Assembly (NCBI RefSeq): GCF_019703515.2
Contig: NC_059362.1
Coordinates: 44,815,826-44,879,825 of the forward strand
Length of the DNA stretch: 64,000 nt
Origin: Myxocyprinus asiaticus
Lineage: Eukaryota; Chordata; Actinopteri; Cypriniformes; Catostomidae
Reading direction: 5' to 3'
The stretch's first letter is position 1, and the number at the start of each line of letters is the position of its first letter. Of this stretch, positions 35,578 to 46,559 are shown piece after piece. A program made the position numbers and the translations under genes. Below the pieces are notes generated by a model. That model ran no database searches, was not told the DNA's origin, and saw only the letters and a list, made by a program, of their open reading frames with translations.

Positions 35578-36370
35578 GCAATTTACTATACTATACTATA
35601 CGATACTGCTATGTCAAAGCAAAATGCAGTAACTACACATTTTGTAAAAATCTCTGAGACTATTATCTGTTCTGTGACTGACCGATTTGGCTCAACTATC
35701 CTCAGATTCACACAGTAAACAGATTGAGACCATTTTATAATCCACATTTGGCTGACAATAAAACATTTGAAGCCTTTTTTGTGAGAGTTGCCATAATTTC
35801 GATGTTCTGGCTTTGTAGAGCACTATACTATACTGTACTATGCTATACTATACTTTACTATACTATACTGCAGTGGTACTCAATTAAAGTTACAAGAGGT
35901 CTGGTTTCTACATTTCCTTCCATGCAATGGTCCAGGGTCCAGAGTCCGAATATTGAGTACCTCTGCTATATAGTACTTTACTATTCTTTTCTATACTTTA
36001 CAATATGCTATACAATACTTTACTATGCTATGCTTTATTATACCATATTTTAATATGCAAAGCTATACTACACTATACTATGCTATACCACACTTCACAT
36101 TTACTATACTTTACTATTCTGTGTTATACTATACTATACACTATAAATTACTTTACTATGCTACTCTATAAATTGCTATATTTGACTGTTCTATACTATT
36201 CAGTGTTATACTATACTATGCTTCACTACACTATAATTTACTATGCCATTCTATATTTGAATATACTATGTTATAGTGCACTTTAATATACTTCACCAAA
36301 CTTTACTATATAATACTATACTATTCTATACTATACTATACTGCACTAGACTATACTTTTCTAAACTATA
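35578..36370. repeat. Degenerate ACTAT/CTATA satellite
   Basis: TACTATACTATACTATGC-type pentamer arrays occur at 35590-35610, 35818-35870 and 35966-36370, with AT-rich spacers. The long frames across the array are artefacts of its periodicity. A 95-bp element sits inside it at 35871-35965. Confidence 0.9.
35871..35965. mobile_element. 95-bp hAT-like MITE inside the ACTAT satellite
   Basis: Inverted ends CAGTGGTACTCAA and TTGAGTACCTCTG (inverted CAGAGGTACTCAA, one mismatch). Flanks CTATACTG (35863-35870) and CTATATAG (35966-35973) match at six of eight, though in a pentamer array this is weak evidence of a duplication. CAGNGGTnCTCAA ends are common in hAT elements. Confidence 0.7.
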
Positions 36371-36979
36371 GTAATGTTCCTATAATGTAATAAAAAATTC
36401 CTAAAAATAATAATTACATTTTCGGCTATAGCATTACCAGTGATTTTAATTTACCAGTGTTACCTTTAAAAATGACTATGGTTGTCCCATATTACAGTGA
36501 TATTAGATGGTAATATTATGGTACTTTGATACATAAAGTACCATGGTACTGAATGATTACATTATTAATGTACTATGGTATGTACTTGGTACGCCATAGT
36601 ACTTAATAAAAGAAAGCCATGGTATTACCACAGTGTCATGTTTAAAAACAAAGTTAATACCATGGCACTTTTATGTTTGGGTATCAGTTCGTCAGTGGGC
36701 ATTATATCACACAAAGGACACAAAACTTACAGTGATTCGTGAGAAAAAAATCACAGCTCACCTCAAACAAATTTAAAGCAAACATTTGTCTGAGTATTAG
36801 AATCATCTGATTATTGAGGTTTGAGAAGCTACATTGTATTTAGTAATATTCCAATATAGTATCCTGAGAAAAAAGAATTGAGGGAAACATGGTGCAAAAT
36901 GTTTACCAAGTAAGCAATGATGCATTGAGAATACAGATTCAAAACTGCACCTGGTTTCCTTGGTGATACTTAAAAGATC
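36371..36979. repeat. TACCATGGTA-rich segment
   Basis: Between about 36420 and 36680, short palindromes such as AGTACCATGGTACT and repeats of TATGGTA, ATGGTACT, and CCATAGTACT recur. It may be the remains of a foldback MITE; ends are not clear. The rest holds nothing recognised. Confidence 0.45.
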
Positions 36980-36989
36980 CACACACACG

Positions 36990-37022
<33 letters not shown>

Positions 37023-37275
37023 GTTGGTGCGGCTATCCTTATGAGGACTCTCCATAGACATAATGATTTTTATACTGTATGAACTATAGATTCTATCCCC
37101 TAAACCTAACCCTCACAAAAAACTTTCTGCATTTTTACATTTTCAATAAAACATCGTTTAGTATGTTTAAGTGATTTGAATTATGGGGACAATAGAAATG
37201 TCCTCATAAACCACATTTATAGCATAATACCCTTGTAATTACCAGTTTGTAACCTAAAAAAAATGTCCTCGTAAA

Positions 37276-37319
<44 letters not shown>

Positions 37320-37325
37320 ACACAT
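36980..37325. mobile_element. Telomere-like dispersed repeat, copy 3, between CA runs
   Basis: Body at 37022-37276, with GACTCTCCATAGACATAATG, CCCCTAAACCTAACCCTCAC, CTTTCTGCATTTTTACATTT and CCTCGTAAACCAC. It lies between ACACGCGCGCGCACAC at 36980-37021 and a CA run at 37277-37323. Same family as 21693 and 61765. Confidence 0.8.
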
Positions 37326-37655
37326 ACTGTATATACTGTATATATATGATGTATTGAACTATAAAGTTGAGAAATTGACGCACAGGCGATCTAGTTCCCG
37401 TAGGAATAAACAACTGCTGTGGTTGTCAGAACTGTCAGATAACAAACGATAAAATTTGTTTTCAAGCACAAAAGAATCTGTGTTGATGTGTGTGTGTCTG
37501 GTGTATGTTTATGCCATCTGTTCTCATGAATTCTTTATGTGTACAACAAAATAGTCTATGTAAATTAGTAAGAAAACAAATGAAATTGGGCTGTACTGAT
37601 GCAATAATAGCATCTATATTTTAGGTCCTTATATCGATATTATATCATGTGTGTT
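37326..37655. other. No recognisable feature
   Basis: No gene or repeat boundary seen. Confidence 0.5.
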
Positions 37656-37830
37656 ACTATGGTGTGGTTATTAGGGCATTACTTGGTGGTTGCTTGGGTG
37701 TTCTGAGTGGTTGCTAGGTGGTTGCTTACTGAACCAAGTCTCCACTACTCAGGTCCCTACTTTAGTGTAAGTCTGTGGGATTTTTAGTCTGTTTTATTAT
37801 CCGAGGAATCACTTGAAAAAGTAGTAAAAC
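37656..37830. repeat. Single-copy 'seed' of the GGTTGCTAGG minisatellite
   Basis: TGGTGGTTGCTTGGGTGTTC and TGAGTGGTTGCTAGGTGGTT, two or three units of the minisatellite expanded at 41031-42380, run into GTTGCTTACTGAACC, AAGTCTCCACTACTC, AGTGTAAGTCTGTGGGATTT. The same right flank follows the large array at 42385-42500 (AATGTAAGTCTATGGGATTT). The two loci are therefore copies of one dispersed repeat. Confidence 0.75.
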
Positions 37831-38660
37831 ACCTTGTTTAAATCCCTTAAGTTTGAGTAATCATAACAGTGATTCTTACCTTAGCAAACAATGCACAAAC
37901 TGAAAATAAAACTCAGAATGATGTAAACCAAATAAATGTTGGTATTAGCCGATAGCGAGAATAGACAAGTTGTGTACAAGTTCTGTCGTCTCTTCCAGTC
38001 TTCGTTTTTCTTTTCTTTTACTGTATAAGAAAACATTGTTTTCCTATGTTGAAATATAGCTTATATTTGTATGAAAAAGAACTAAACAGATTATCAGAAC
38101 AAATTCTCTGACATTGCCTCACTTCTCTCTGCTTAATATACTAAATAATAATGCCTAAATAATCTTCACATATATTTTCCAGTTGGCACAAACTCATCTG
38201 GATGTAACGGTCCTGACCAATCAGAATGACCCTGATGCCAGGACCGACAGGATGTTCATTTACATCATGACCCAAATGCAAAGTAACTGACCTGAGCACG
38301 AACAAATGCTCTTATGGGGGAGTAGCGTAATAATTTCATAAATCCCTGTGAATATATTTGAAGTGAATTATAAGGGTGCAGATCCATATACATCGCTATG
38401 GATTATAAAAGACCCTTATCTGTTTGAATATGGCTGGTCTCTGGTAGACTGCAGCATTTTCCCTGAGGGATATTTGAGAAGAATTCTTCTATTTAGATTT
38501 GCGAATGCATGCACTTGGAGATTAACAGTATTTTTAACATTGGCAGACAGCATAACCCCAAATTCACCCCAAAGACACAGTGACTGAGGCTAAATCTAAG
38601 CTCAATTTAATACTCAATTTAAATAATACTCACCAGACACAAACACTCAAGATTGCTTAT
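37831..38660. other. No recognisable feature
   Basis: A 79-codon frame at 38348-38587 has no recognisable domain. Nothing else seen. Confidence 0.45.
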
Positions 38661-38720
38661 ATTCACATTTATTCATTTAGCTGCTTGTTTTATTCCAAAG
38701 TGACTTACAAGTGCGGAATA
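38661..38720. mobile_element. SINE tail fragment
   Basis: ACATTTATTCATTTAGCTGC and TTTTATTCCAAAGTGACTTA resemble the conserved core/tail segment shared by several fish SINEs. No tRNA-derived head is present nearby. The same tail type occurs, inverted, at about 13440-13470. Confidence 0.5.
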
Positions 38721-38936
38721 GCACCAATACAGCAGAGGAAAGGATGTTTTTTCACCTTGCAATGCTTTTTCCTGCTCTTGCTTGCCCGGAGGACTCGGTA
38801 ATTTGAAAGATAAAATCACTAACAATTGAGGATAAGATATGTGCACACACATGCTCACGTACAAACAATAATGGCAGAAAAGAGTGTCAACAATATCAGA
38901 TGAATAATTCCTCACCAGACAGAGCACACAAGAGTC

Positions 38937-38990
38937 TATCTGTCTGTCTGTCTGTCTGTCCGTCCGTCTGTCTGTCCATCCATCCACCCA
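38937..38990. repeat. TCTG/TCCA tetranucleotide array
   Basis: CTGT units grade into CCGT and CCAT units and end at the truncated Tc1 element. Confidence 0.95.
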
Positions 38991-38992
38991 TC

Positions 38993-39583
38993 CATTTAGC
39001 ATTCTGCGGTGTGTCCTTTGAGTAATCTTGGCTGGATGGCCACTTCTAGTGAGAGTAGCCACAGTACTAAATCATCTCCATTTATAGACAATTTGTCTAA
39101 CTGTGGACTGATGAATATATAAGCACTTTGAGAAAACTTAGTAACCTTCCAGCTTCATGCAAAGCAACAATTCTTTTTCATAGGTATTCTGATATCTCTT
39201 TTTTGCGTGGCATGGTCCACGTCAGCAGATGTTTTTTGTGAATAGCAAACTCAAAATGTTTTTTATAAGTCAAAGTAACTCTAACGCACACCTCCAATCT
39301 TTTTTCATTAATTGGATACCAGGTTTGCCAACTCCTGACTCTAATTAGCTTTTGTTGAAGTCATTAGCCTAGGGGTACACTTACTTTTTCCAGCCTACAC
39401 TGTGAATGTTTGAATGATGTATTCAGTATGTACAAGAACAATACAATAATTTGTGTGTTATTAGTTAAAACAGATTGTGTTTGTTCATTATTGTAACTTA
39501 GATGAAGATCAAGCCAAATGTTAAGACAAATTTATACACCAATGCCGATAATTCCAAAGGGTTCACATACTTTTTCTTGCCTC
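38993..39583 (-). mobile_element. Tc1-type transposon A, third copy, 3'-truncated
   Basis: Minus-strand remnant with the 5' end at 39583 (TACTTTTTCTTGCC, terminal bases altered to TCTT) and the start of the transposase (TQRTHRRMLN readable near 38995-39030). It ends where the tetranucleotide array starts, so the catalytic part is gone. Confidence 0.85.
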
Positions 39584-39760
39584 TTTATCTATTTGTCTGT
39601 CTGTCTGCTTGTCCATCTGCTTGTCTTCTTTAAAGACGAACAATGATACGAGAAGACTCACCACCACTTGAGCAGATTGATTTCACATCAGACGACTAAT
39701 TACTGCTCGACTTTAGGAAACCAAGTTCCCCAGTAAATCCCCTTTACCTCTTCCTGAAAG

Positions 39761-39764
<4 letters not shown>

Positions 39765-39799
<35 letters not shown>
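39765..39799. repeat. GT microsatellite
   Basis: About 17 GT units. Between here and 40570 there are also imperfect TA/TAA runs (39998-40040) and a GA run of about 22 bases (40432-40454), but no gene. Confidence 0.95.
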
Positions 39800-39801
<2 letters not shown>

Positions 39802-40569
39802 CATAATATAAATGTGTCCATATGCTTTTTCTTATACTATTTAGAGTATTACGGTGATATTTCACTACAAATCAAAAGACATAAATTAGAATTTAGATTT
39901 TGTATAAAGAAATTAAGGACATTTTAGGACCATTCATATTTTTAGCATTGTAGCATTTTTTTCATGACAACTCTCATAACCATAACGCAAAAAAAATATA
40001 TATATATATAATAATAATAATAATAATATATACATATATATATTTAAAGTGTTTACATCATGGTAGCATTTGCTTCATTTGCTGCACTGCCTTTAATTTG
40101 ATGTTTTCAAGTATCCTTCAGACTAATAATACTTTAGGCTACTAAAATACTATAATAATATAGTATAATCAGATGGTCCTAAATTAGAGTTCATTTTCTT
40201 AATGCAAAATAAAATTCCTTTTTTTTTTTCTTTTTTACCTGGACATGTTTCCACCCATTCGTGCATTATGTTATAGTAATGTAAAACAACTGCACTGACT
40301 TCATTTCCTCGTCATCAGAGAGTCACTGCTGTTCGTTTCACCTCCCATTGATCACACATGCCTGTCTGATATTGATTGGAATGGAAGCCATTATGTCAGT
40401 AGGGATTATGAGCCTTAGAAACAGGCCATTAGAGAGAGAGAGAGAGAGAGAGAGGGTATAGTACGGTCTGTAACTTAAAATAACTAACACTTATAGACCA
40501 GCGTTTCAGCCACATCAGGGTGAAATTCAAACCACACACACACAGATTCATTAAACACATTCAATATGC

Positions 40570-40570
<1 letters not shown>

Positions 40571-40607
<37 letters not shown>
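40571..40607. repeat. CA microsatellite
   Basis: About 18 AC units. Confidence 0.97.
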
Positions 40608-40609
<2 letters not shown>

Positions 40610-40612
<3 letters not shown>

Positions 40613-41030
40613 AAAACGGTCTAATTGGAAGGGGTCATTTCAGTGGAATATTCTCCCTGGCGGGCTTTTCCATCCATCTCCTGGAATGCTCTTCATTTGG
40701 ACCGGTCAATATAATGGTGGGAGTTGGATGCTTTGTTACTCTGTATCAGGTCTATTCTATAAAACACAGTCTGACTGCTGCCAATGAGCGCCATTATCTC
40801 AATGCCAGCTGTACAAGTTATGTGATTTCACTATGCACTATTATCTGTGCTGGTTTGACTTGTTGAATTAATGCAGCCTGTTTATTTATTCTTGTCTTCT
40901 GTCTTGCAGTTTGCTTGGTGAATACTGAGATTTTTTTGGTCAACATTCTCAGTTATATTCTTGAGTGTAATATATTTAACTACATTTTTAAATGGTGCTT
41001 GTGTGTGCAAAACATTTTGCAATGATACAA
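40610..41030. other. No recognisable feature
   Basis: No gene, RNA gene or repeat boundary. Confidence 0.5.
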
Positions 41031-42385
41031 AGGTGTTGTTGGTGGTTGCTAAGGTGTATTGAGTGGTCTTTAGCACAGTGCTACATGGTTGCTAAGGTGT
41101 TCCGGTTGTTGTGGTAGTTGCCAGGGTGTTCTGGGTGAGTACTAGATGGTTGCTAGGATGTTCTGGGTGGTTGCTAGGGTGTACTGGATGAGTACTGGTG
41201 GGTTGCTAGAGTGTTCTGAATGGTTGCTAGGGTGTACTGGATGAGTACTGGTGGGTTGCTAGAGTGTTCTGAATGGTTGTTAGAGTTATCTGGGTGGGTA
41301 CTAGGTGGTTGCTAGGGTCTTCTGGGTGGTTGCCAGGGTGTTCTGGGTGAGTACTAAGTGGTTGCTAGGCTATTCTGGGTTGTTGCTAGAGTGTACTCTG
41401 TGAGTACTAGGTGGTTGCTAGGCTGTTCTGGGTGAGTACTAGGTGATTGCTAGGGTGTTCTGGTACAGTACTAGGTGGTTTCTTGGGTGTTCTAGGTGGT
41501 TGCCATTGTATTCTGGGTGGGTACTAGGTGATTGCTAGGGTGTTCTGGGAGAGTTGCTAAGGTGAACTGGGTGAATATTAGGTGGTTGCTTGGGTGTTCT
41601 GGGTGGTTGCTAGGGTGTACTGTGTGAGTACCAAGTGGTTGCTATTGTGTTCTGGGTGAGTATTAGGTGGTTGCTAGGGTTTTCTGGGTGAGTACTAGGT
41701 GGTTGCTAGGGTGTTCTGGTGTCTGGTAGAGTGTTCTGGTGGGTACTAGGTGGTTGCTAGTGTGTTCTGGTGAGTAACAGGTGGTTACTAGGGTGTTCTG
41801 GGTGAGTACTAGGTGGTTGCTAGGGTGTTCTGGTGGTTGTTAGAGTGTTCTGGGTGGGTACTAGGTGGTTGCTAGAGTATTCTGGGTGGTTGTAGGGTGT
41901 ACTGTGTGAGTACTAGGTAGTTGCTAGTGTGTTCCGGGTGATTGCTATGTAGTCGCCAGGGTGTTCCAGTTGAGTACTAGGTGGTTGCTAAGGTGTTCTG
42001 GTGGTTGTAGGGTGTACTGTGTGAGTATTAGGTGGTTGCTAGTGTGTTCTGGGTGAGTACTAGGTGGTTACTAGGGTGTTCTGGGTGAGTACTAGGTGGA
42101 TGCTAGTGTGTTCTGGGTGATTACTATGTAGTTGCTAGGATGTTCCGGGTGAGTACTAGGGGGTTGTTAGGGTGTTCTGGTGGTTGTTAGAGTGTTCCAG
42201 GTGAGTACTATGTGGTTGCTAGGGTGTTCTGGTGGTTGTTAGAGTGTTCTGGGTGAGTACAAGGTGGTTGCTAGGGTGTTCAAGCTGAGCACTAGGTGGT
42301 TGCTAGGTTGTTCTGGGTGAATGCTAGGCTCTTGGAAGGTGGTTGCTAGGGTATTTTGGATGGTTGCTAGGGTTTTGAAAGATAG
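41031..42385. repeat. Minisatellite 1: 21/32-bp composite unit
   Basis: More than forty units built from TGGTTGCTAGGGTGTTCTGG (21 bp with the following G) and an extended form in which GTGAGTACTAGG is added to make about 32 bp. Long and short forms alternate irregularly. Variants (TTCCGGGTG, GTACTGTGTGAG) recur several units apart, which suggests higher-order duplication. Long frames on either strand are artefacts: a 21-bp unit keeps frame over many copies. Confidence 0.95.
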
Positions 42386-42520
42386 TTGCTTACTGGTCCA
42401 TATCGAAAGAGCCCACCCCAAAAAGTCTCTATACTGGTCTCTAGATATAACTCGGGGTCTCTGCTTCAATGTAAGTCTATGGGATTTTATGCCTGTTTCG
42501 TTGTCTGTAAAGTATCTGTT
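42386..42520. repeat. Right flank of the minisatellite repeat family
   Basis: AGTTGCTTACTGGTCC, AAAGTCTCTATACTGGTCTC and AATGTAAGTCTATGGGATTT match 37720-37790, showing that the array grew inside a dispersed repeat whose flank is kept here. Confidence 0.7.
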
Positions 42521-42795
42521 TAGAAAAGTAATAGCTCACCTCTCCTCAACAAGCTACATGATTTGATCTTTAATTTATGTATGTGGCACAAACAGTTCAG
42601 GACGAGTTTATTTCAAATCACTAACTCTATGTAATGATGATAAACAATAGTAATAGTGATGCTTGCCATTTCAAGTACCACTAGCTATGAAAAGATTGGT
42701 TTTGGTGTTAAATACTTAAGTCATTACATCTAAATGCATACATTTTGTGCTTTTATGTATTAAACAAAGATACCGTGAAAGTAGGTAGTCACTTA

Positions 42796-43119
42796 GGCAA
42801 GGCAAGTTTATTTATATAGCACATTTCATACACAATAGCAATTCAAAGTGCTTTACATAAAAATGATAAAGAAAATACAAGATACATTAAAAAATAAATA
42901 TAAAAACAAATTAAGAACATGAAATAAGAATAAAAAGTAATAAAATACATTTAAAAAAAGTTAAATGATTAAAATTAATAAAAAAGAAAAAGAATAAAAA
43001 AAGAAAAAGAGTACAGAATACAGAATTAAAATGATACAGTGCAGTCAGTTAGTGTAGTGTTCAGTGCACAGTGAGTAAATGAACAGCTAAACAGATGTGT
43101 TCTCAGTCTGGATTTGATT
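42796..43119 (-). mobile_element. 5'-truncated LINE, 3' end
   Basis: Starts (plus strand) GGCAAGGCAAGTTTATTTAT, ATAGCACATTTCATACACAA, CAATTCAAAGTGCTTTACAT; this is nearly the same as 50410-50480. The similarity continues to CAGCTAAACAGATGTGTTCT near 43085, matching 50762-50780. Only the 3' untranslated part and the very end of the coding region remain. Confidence 0.85.
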
Positions 43120-43293
43120 GTGGCTACACTTAATAGATGCTATTATGCAAAGATACCTCTGGAGTAATCTGAGGTAGAGGGTCTTACTCTAGGGCACAAT
43201 ATTGATGGCTCAGTGAGTGTTCCTTGTGCTGTTAGAACCCACAACCTTCTAGTTGCAAGCCCAGATCATTGACCACTAAACCACACCACCTCC
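43120..43293 (-). mobile_element. tRNA-derived SINE, minus strand
   Basis: Read on the minus strand, the head is GGAGGTGGTGTGGTTTAGTG from 43293; TGGTTTAGTGGTC forms an A box (43273-43285) and GGTTGTGGGTTC (43235-43246) lies at the B-box position with one departure from the consensus. The A/B spacing of about 35 bases fits a tRNA-like promoter. It directly abuts the LINE 3' end at 43119. Confidence 0.65.
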
Positions 43294-44114
43294 TATCCCC
43301 CCAAGAAGGTGGTGAACTGAGTAAAGAATTGTGGTAGTCCATGGGGTGCTAACTAAACCGGTGTGGTAACCAGAGTTGTTTACTTTTTGGATTTTGGGAG
43401 AAGAAATCAATCCAGTTGAGCGAGGTCAGTTAATCGATATGAAAAAGCCTAGATATCTTGACCTCAAAAATGGCTAATGCATGTACCTGGAGAAACCATG
43501 TTTGGAAAAGGTGAGATGCAATGGAGGATTTGTAGAAGCCATGACTGGTGCAGTAAGCATCAGTTGGCCCTTATCATGCTACTCCAGCAGTGCTGTGTAT
43601 AATCGTTTAAGGCAAGTAAGAAGATTTTGGTAGGTGTATTGTAGAACCTTCTCAAAATAGCACCTCGTTGGGACTGTTTGTAAAGATGGGTGCCAGGCAG
43701 CTCTGCAGGGATTCTGCTATACCTGTTATTCTCGTGCTAAACATGAAGAGGGATCACCAGCCCTGAAGGTCTTCCTGCTATTTATTCACATATGGAGCAC
43801 CAGTAAGAGCTACAGTTTAGAAACCGTCAGTCCACATGTGAATGCTGATCTAATGCTTTACTAACTCAGCTCTCATCTGAATAAGTGCATCTTCTCTAAA
43901 ATTGGAGCAAGTCCAGGACTCTCAAATTCTCCAATTATTTCTGATCTTGGAGGGCTTTTAGCCACTGGCTAATTTCACTGGTGTTGTGTTAGATCAATGG
44001 TTCTCAGTAGGTTTTTCTTCAGGTCCCAGATTTCACATTGGACATCAAATGTAGGGCAGGATGATAAGGCTATTTTGAGATTTTTCAGCCTATTGACAAA
44101 ATTTGATATACAGT
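43294..44114. other. No supported gene; possible hAT end
   Basis: ATCAATGGTTCTCAGTAGGT near 43993-44012 resembles the left end of a hAT element (CAGTGGTTCTCAA type) but I found no matching right end. Otherwise nothing. Confidence 0.4.
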
Positions 44115-44367
44115 TGTGACAAGGAGGAGGGCGTGGCCGGGCCAGGATGGAGTACGGCAGGCGCTGAATCAGCTGATCAGCGGGAGAGCCAGATAAGGGG
44201 CAGCCAGAGATGATGGTTTGAGGGAGAGAGATGCACGCGGCCGCATTGCATGTGTCTGTGTCCTCATGTTTGTTTTATGTTGTTTTAAGTTCATTTATAT
44301 CATTAAAGTTTATGTTTACTGTTCAGCCGGTTCCTGCCACCTTCTTGCCCGTCCTGGAACTGTTACA
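44115..44367 (+). mobile_element. LTR (plus orientation) with primer binding site
   Basis: A 253-bp LTR: TGTGACAAGGAGGAGGGCGT at the left and GTCCTGGAACTGTTACA at the right. A primer binding site, TGGTGCCGAAACCAGGGA, follows after one base (44369-44386). Such a site and the GGCGTGGCC opening resemble Ty3/Gypsy-type fish elements, as at 59260. An ATTAAA lies near 44303-44308. Only about 35 bases of leader remain before an inverted LTR starts. Confidence 0.85.
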
Positions 44368-44402
44368 GTGGTGCCGAAACCAGGGAGGGAGGAGGGATGC
44401 TC

Positions 44403-44646
44403 TGTAACAGTTCAAGGACGAGCAAGGAGGAGGCGGGAACCGGCTGAACAGTAAATATAAACTTGAATGATGTAAATGAACTTAAAACAACATAAGGACA
44501 CAGACACACATGCAATGTGGCCACGTGCGTATCTCTCCCTCGAACTGGCATCTCCAGCTGCCCCTTATGTCGCTCTCCTGCTGATCAGCTGATTCAGCGC
44601 CAGCCGTGCTTCATCACGGCCCGGCCACGCCCTCCTCCTCGTCACA
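44403..44646 (-). mobile_element. Inverted LTR with polypurine tract
   Basis: The inverted counterpart of 44115-44367: TGTAACAGTTCAAGGACGAG at its left, CTCCTCCTCGTCACA at its right; 244 bases with scattered differences. On the minus strand the bases just before it (44659-44647) read GGCGGGGGAGGAG, a polypurine tract, so this is a 3' LTR with the start of internal sequence to its right. The two LTRs form a palindrome with a 35-bp centre (44368-44402). Confidence 0.83.
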
Positions 44647-44914
44647 CTCCTCCCCCGCCAGGGCGCCACCGGTCTGACCATCATTTCAACCAAATAGCCA
44701 TGGCAACCAAGTAGATTCAAAATGATTTTCACTCAGTGTACACAAGGAAGAATTACATTTAATCATTTTTATTTTTATGCACCGATAACAATTCATAGTA
44801 ATAAAAAGCATTTTTTACCTACATATAATTTTGCTAAAACATTTTTTATGAATGTTAGATGTGCAAAAACTACAACTTATTTTTTTGGAAACCATTTGAA
44901 TATTATTAGAATAG
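44647..44914. other. Short 3' internal part of the LTR element, then no feature
   Basis: GGCGCCACCGGTCTGACCAT and following bases to about 44715 are probably internal retroelement sequence next to the polypurine tract. Nothing is recognised after that. Confidence 0.4.
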
Positions 44915-45825
44915 CTTACTGGTTGTTAGGGTGTTCTGCGTGGTTGCCACAGTGTTCTGGGTGGTTCTTAAAATGTTCTAGGTGGTTGTTAAGGTTGTCT
45001 AGGTGGTTGGTAGAGTGTTCTGGTTGGTTGCTAGGATGTTCTTTGTGTTGGCTAAGATGTTCTGGGTGGTGGCTAGGATGTTTTTGGTGGTTGTTAGAGT
45101 GTTCTGGATTGTAGCTAGGGCTATCTGGTTGGTTGCTAAGATGTTCTGTGTGTTTGCTAAGATGTTCTGGGTGATTGCTAGGGTATTCTGGGTGGTTTCT
45201 AGGGTGTTACGGATGGTTTATAGGGTGTTCTGTGTGGTTGCTAGGGAACTCTGTTTGGTTGTTAGGGTTTTCTAGGTGGCTGTTAGAGCGTTCTGGGTGG
45301 TGGCCAGAATGGTCTATGTGGTTTTAAGGGATTTCTAGGTGGTTACTAGGGTTTTCTGGATAGGTGTAAGGACTGTCTGGGTAGTTGCTATGATGTTCTG
45401 GGTAATTGCTAGGGTGTATTTTGTGGTCGTTAGGGTTTTCTAGGTGGTTGCTAGAATGTTCTTGGTGGTTGCTAGGGTGTACTGTGCGGTTGTTAGAGTT
45501 TTCTATGTGGTTGTTAGAGTGTCCTTGGTGGATGCTAGGATGTTCTGGGTGGTTCTTAGTGTTTTCTAGGTGGTTATTAGAGTGTTCTGGGTGGTTGCTA
45601 GGATGTTCTGGGTGGTTGTTAGGGTTTTGTAGGTGGTGGTTAGAATGTTCTGGGTGATTGTTAGGGTTTCTAGGTGGTTGCTAGGGTGTTCTAAATAGTT
45701 GCTAGCGTTGTCTGGGTAGTTGCTATGATTTTCTGTGTGGTTGCTAGGATGTTCCAAGTGGTTGTTAGGGTGTTCTGGGTGGGTACTAGGTGGCTGCTAG
45801 GGTATTCTGGATGTTAGGGTAATCA
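44915..45825. repeat. Minisatellite 2: 21-bp unit
   Basis: About forty units of TGGTTGCTAGGGTGTTCTGG and variants (TGGTTGTTAGGGTTTTCTAG). The GAGTACTAGG extension of minisatellite 1 is almost absent; only the last units (near 45780) contain GTGGGTACTAGGTGG. Same orientation as minisatellite 1, 2.5 kb away. Its translated frames (WLLECSGWLLGCS and so on) are products of periodicity. Confidence 0.95.
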
Positions 45826-46559
45826 AATGTAAGTATTATTAATAAACAACTAAATTATTATTTTTACTGACCCCACCCACTGGTGCTCAGTTCGTACTCA
45901 GAGACCACGTTTCCACCTGGTATTATGATGCGTTTCGGGTGATCAACCATTGAAGAATAGGGCAGTTAAAAACACTTGGACCCGATGAAAAACAGTAAGT
46001 AAACCGTTTCATTCATGAAAATTTCAAATGTCATGACTATTTGACAGTTTATGGCACTAAGTGTTGACAGTTGTGCTTGAGATGAACAGTTTAATATATA
46101 AGATGCAATGTGTTGGATGTGCGTTGTGTAAACCCTGAAATGTAGTTATGTAATATTGTGGAGCTTGTTCATTCTCTTCCAAATGAGTTCAAATATGGCT
46201 GATTTCGAGGGGCTGCATGCTGTTAGCCAATCAGAACAGTGGCCATTTACGTTGAAGTTTTAATGAGGTGCTTATACCAAAACCGAGCATTTTAGACAAA
46301 GGGCCTGAGACATTGTGGAAAATGATCATATATTACTACATTAAGACCGTTTTGGTGCAAAAAAAATAAAAAATAAAAAATAAACCTTAATAACATTATC
46401 AATGGATCTCAGGAAAGATAAGAAAACTATACAAAAGAGCATTTCATGACCCCTCTAATAATAACAGTATTGTAGCAGTTACAAATGTTTGGAATTGAGC
46501 AAATGTAAAAGCCTGCTGCCTTTTCCGTTTTAATAATGCCATATGACCGTATTGCAATT
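45826..46559. other. No recognisable feature
   Basis: No gene or repeat boundary seen. Confidence 0.5.

Noticed and set aside
35724..36286. Long tyrosine/leucine-rich frames
   Set aside because: They are translations of the CTATA satellite.
43993..44012. Complete hAT element starting at a CAATGGTTCTCAGT motif
   Set aside because: No matching inverted right end or target duplication was found downstream.
44722..45657. Long frames encoding W-L-L-E-C-S-G heptads over minisatellite 2
   Set aside because: The unit is 21 bp, a multiple of three, so any stop-free unit gives a long frame. There are overlapping frames and no conserved start.
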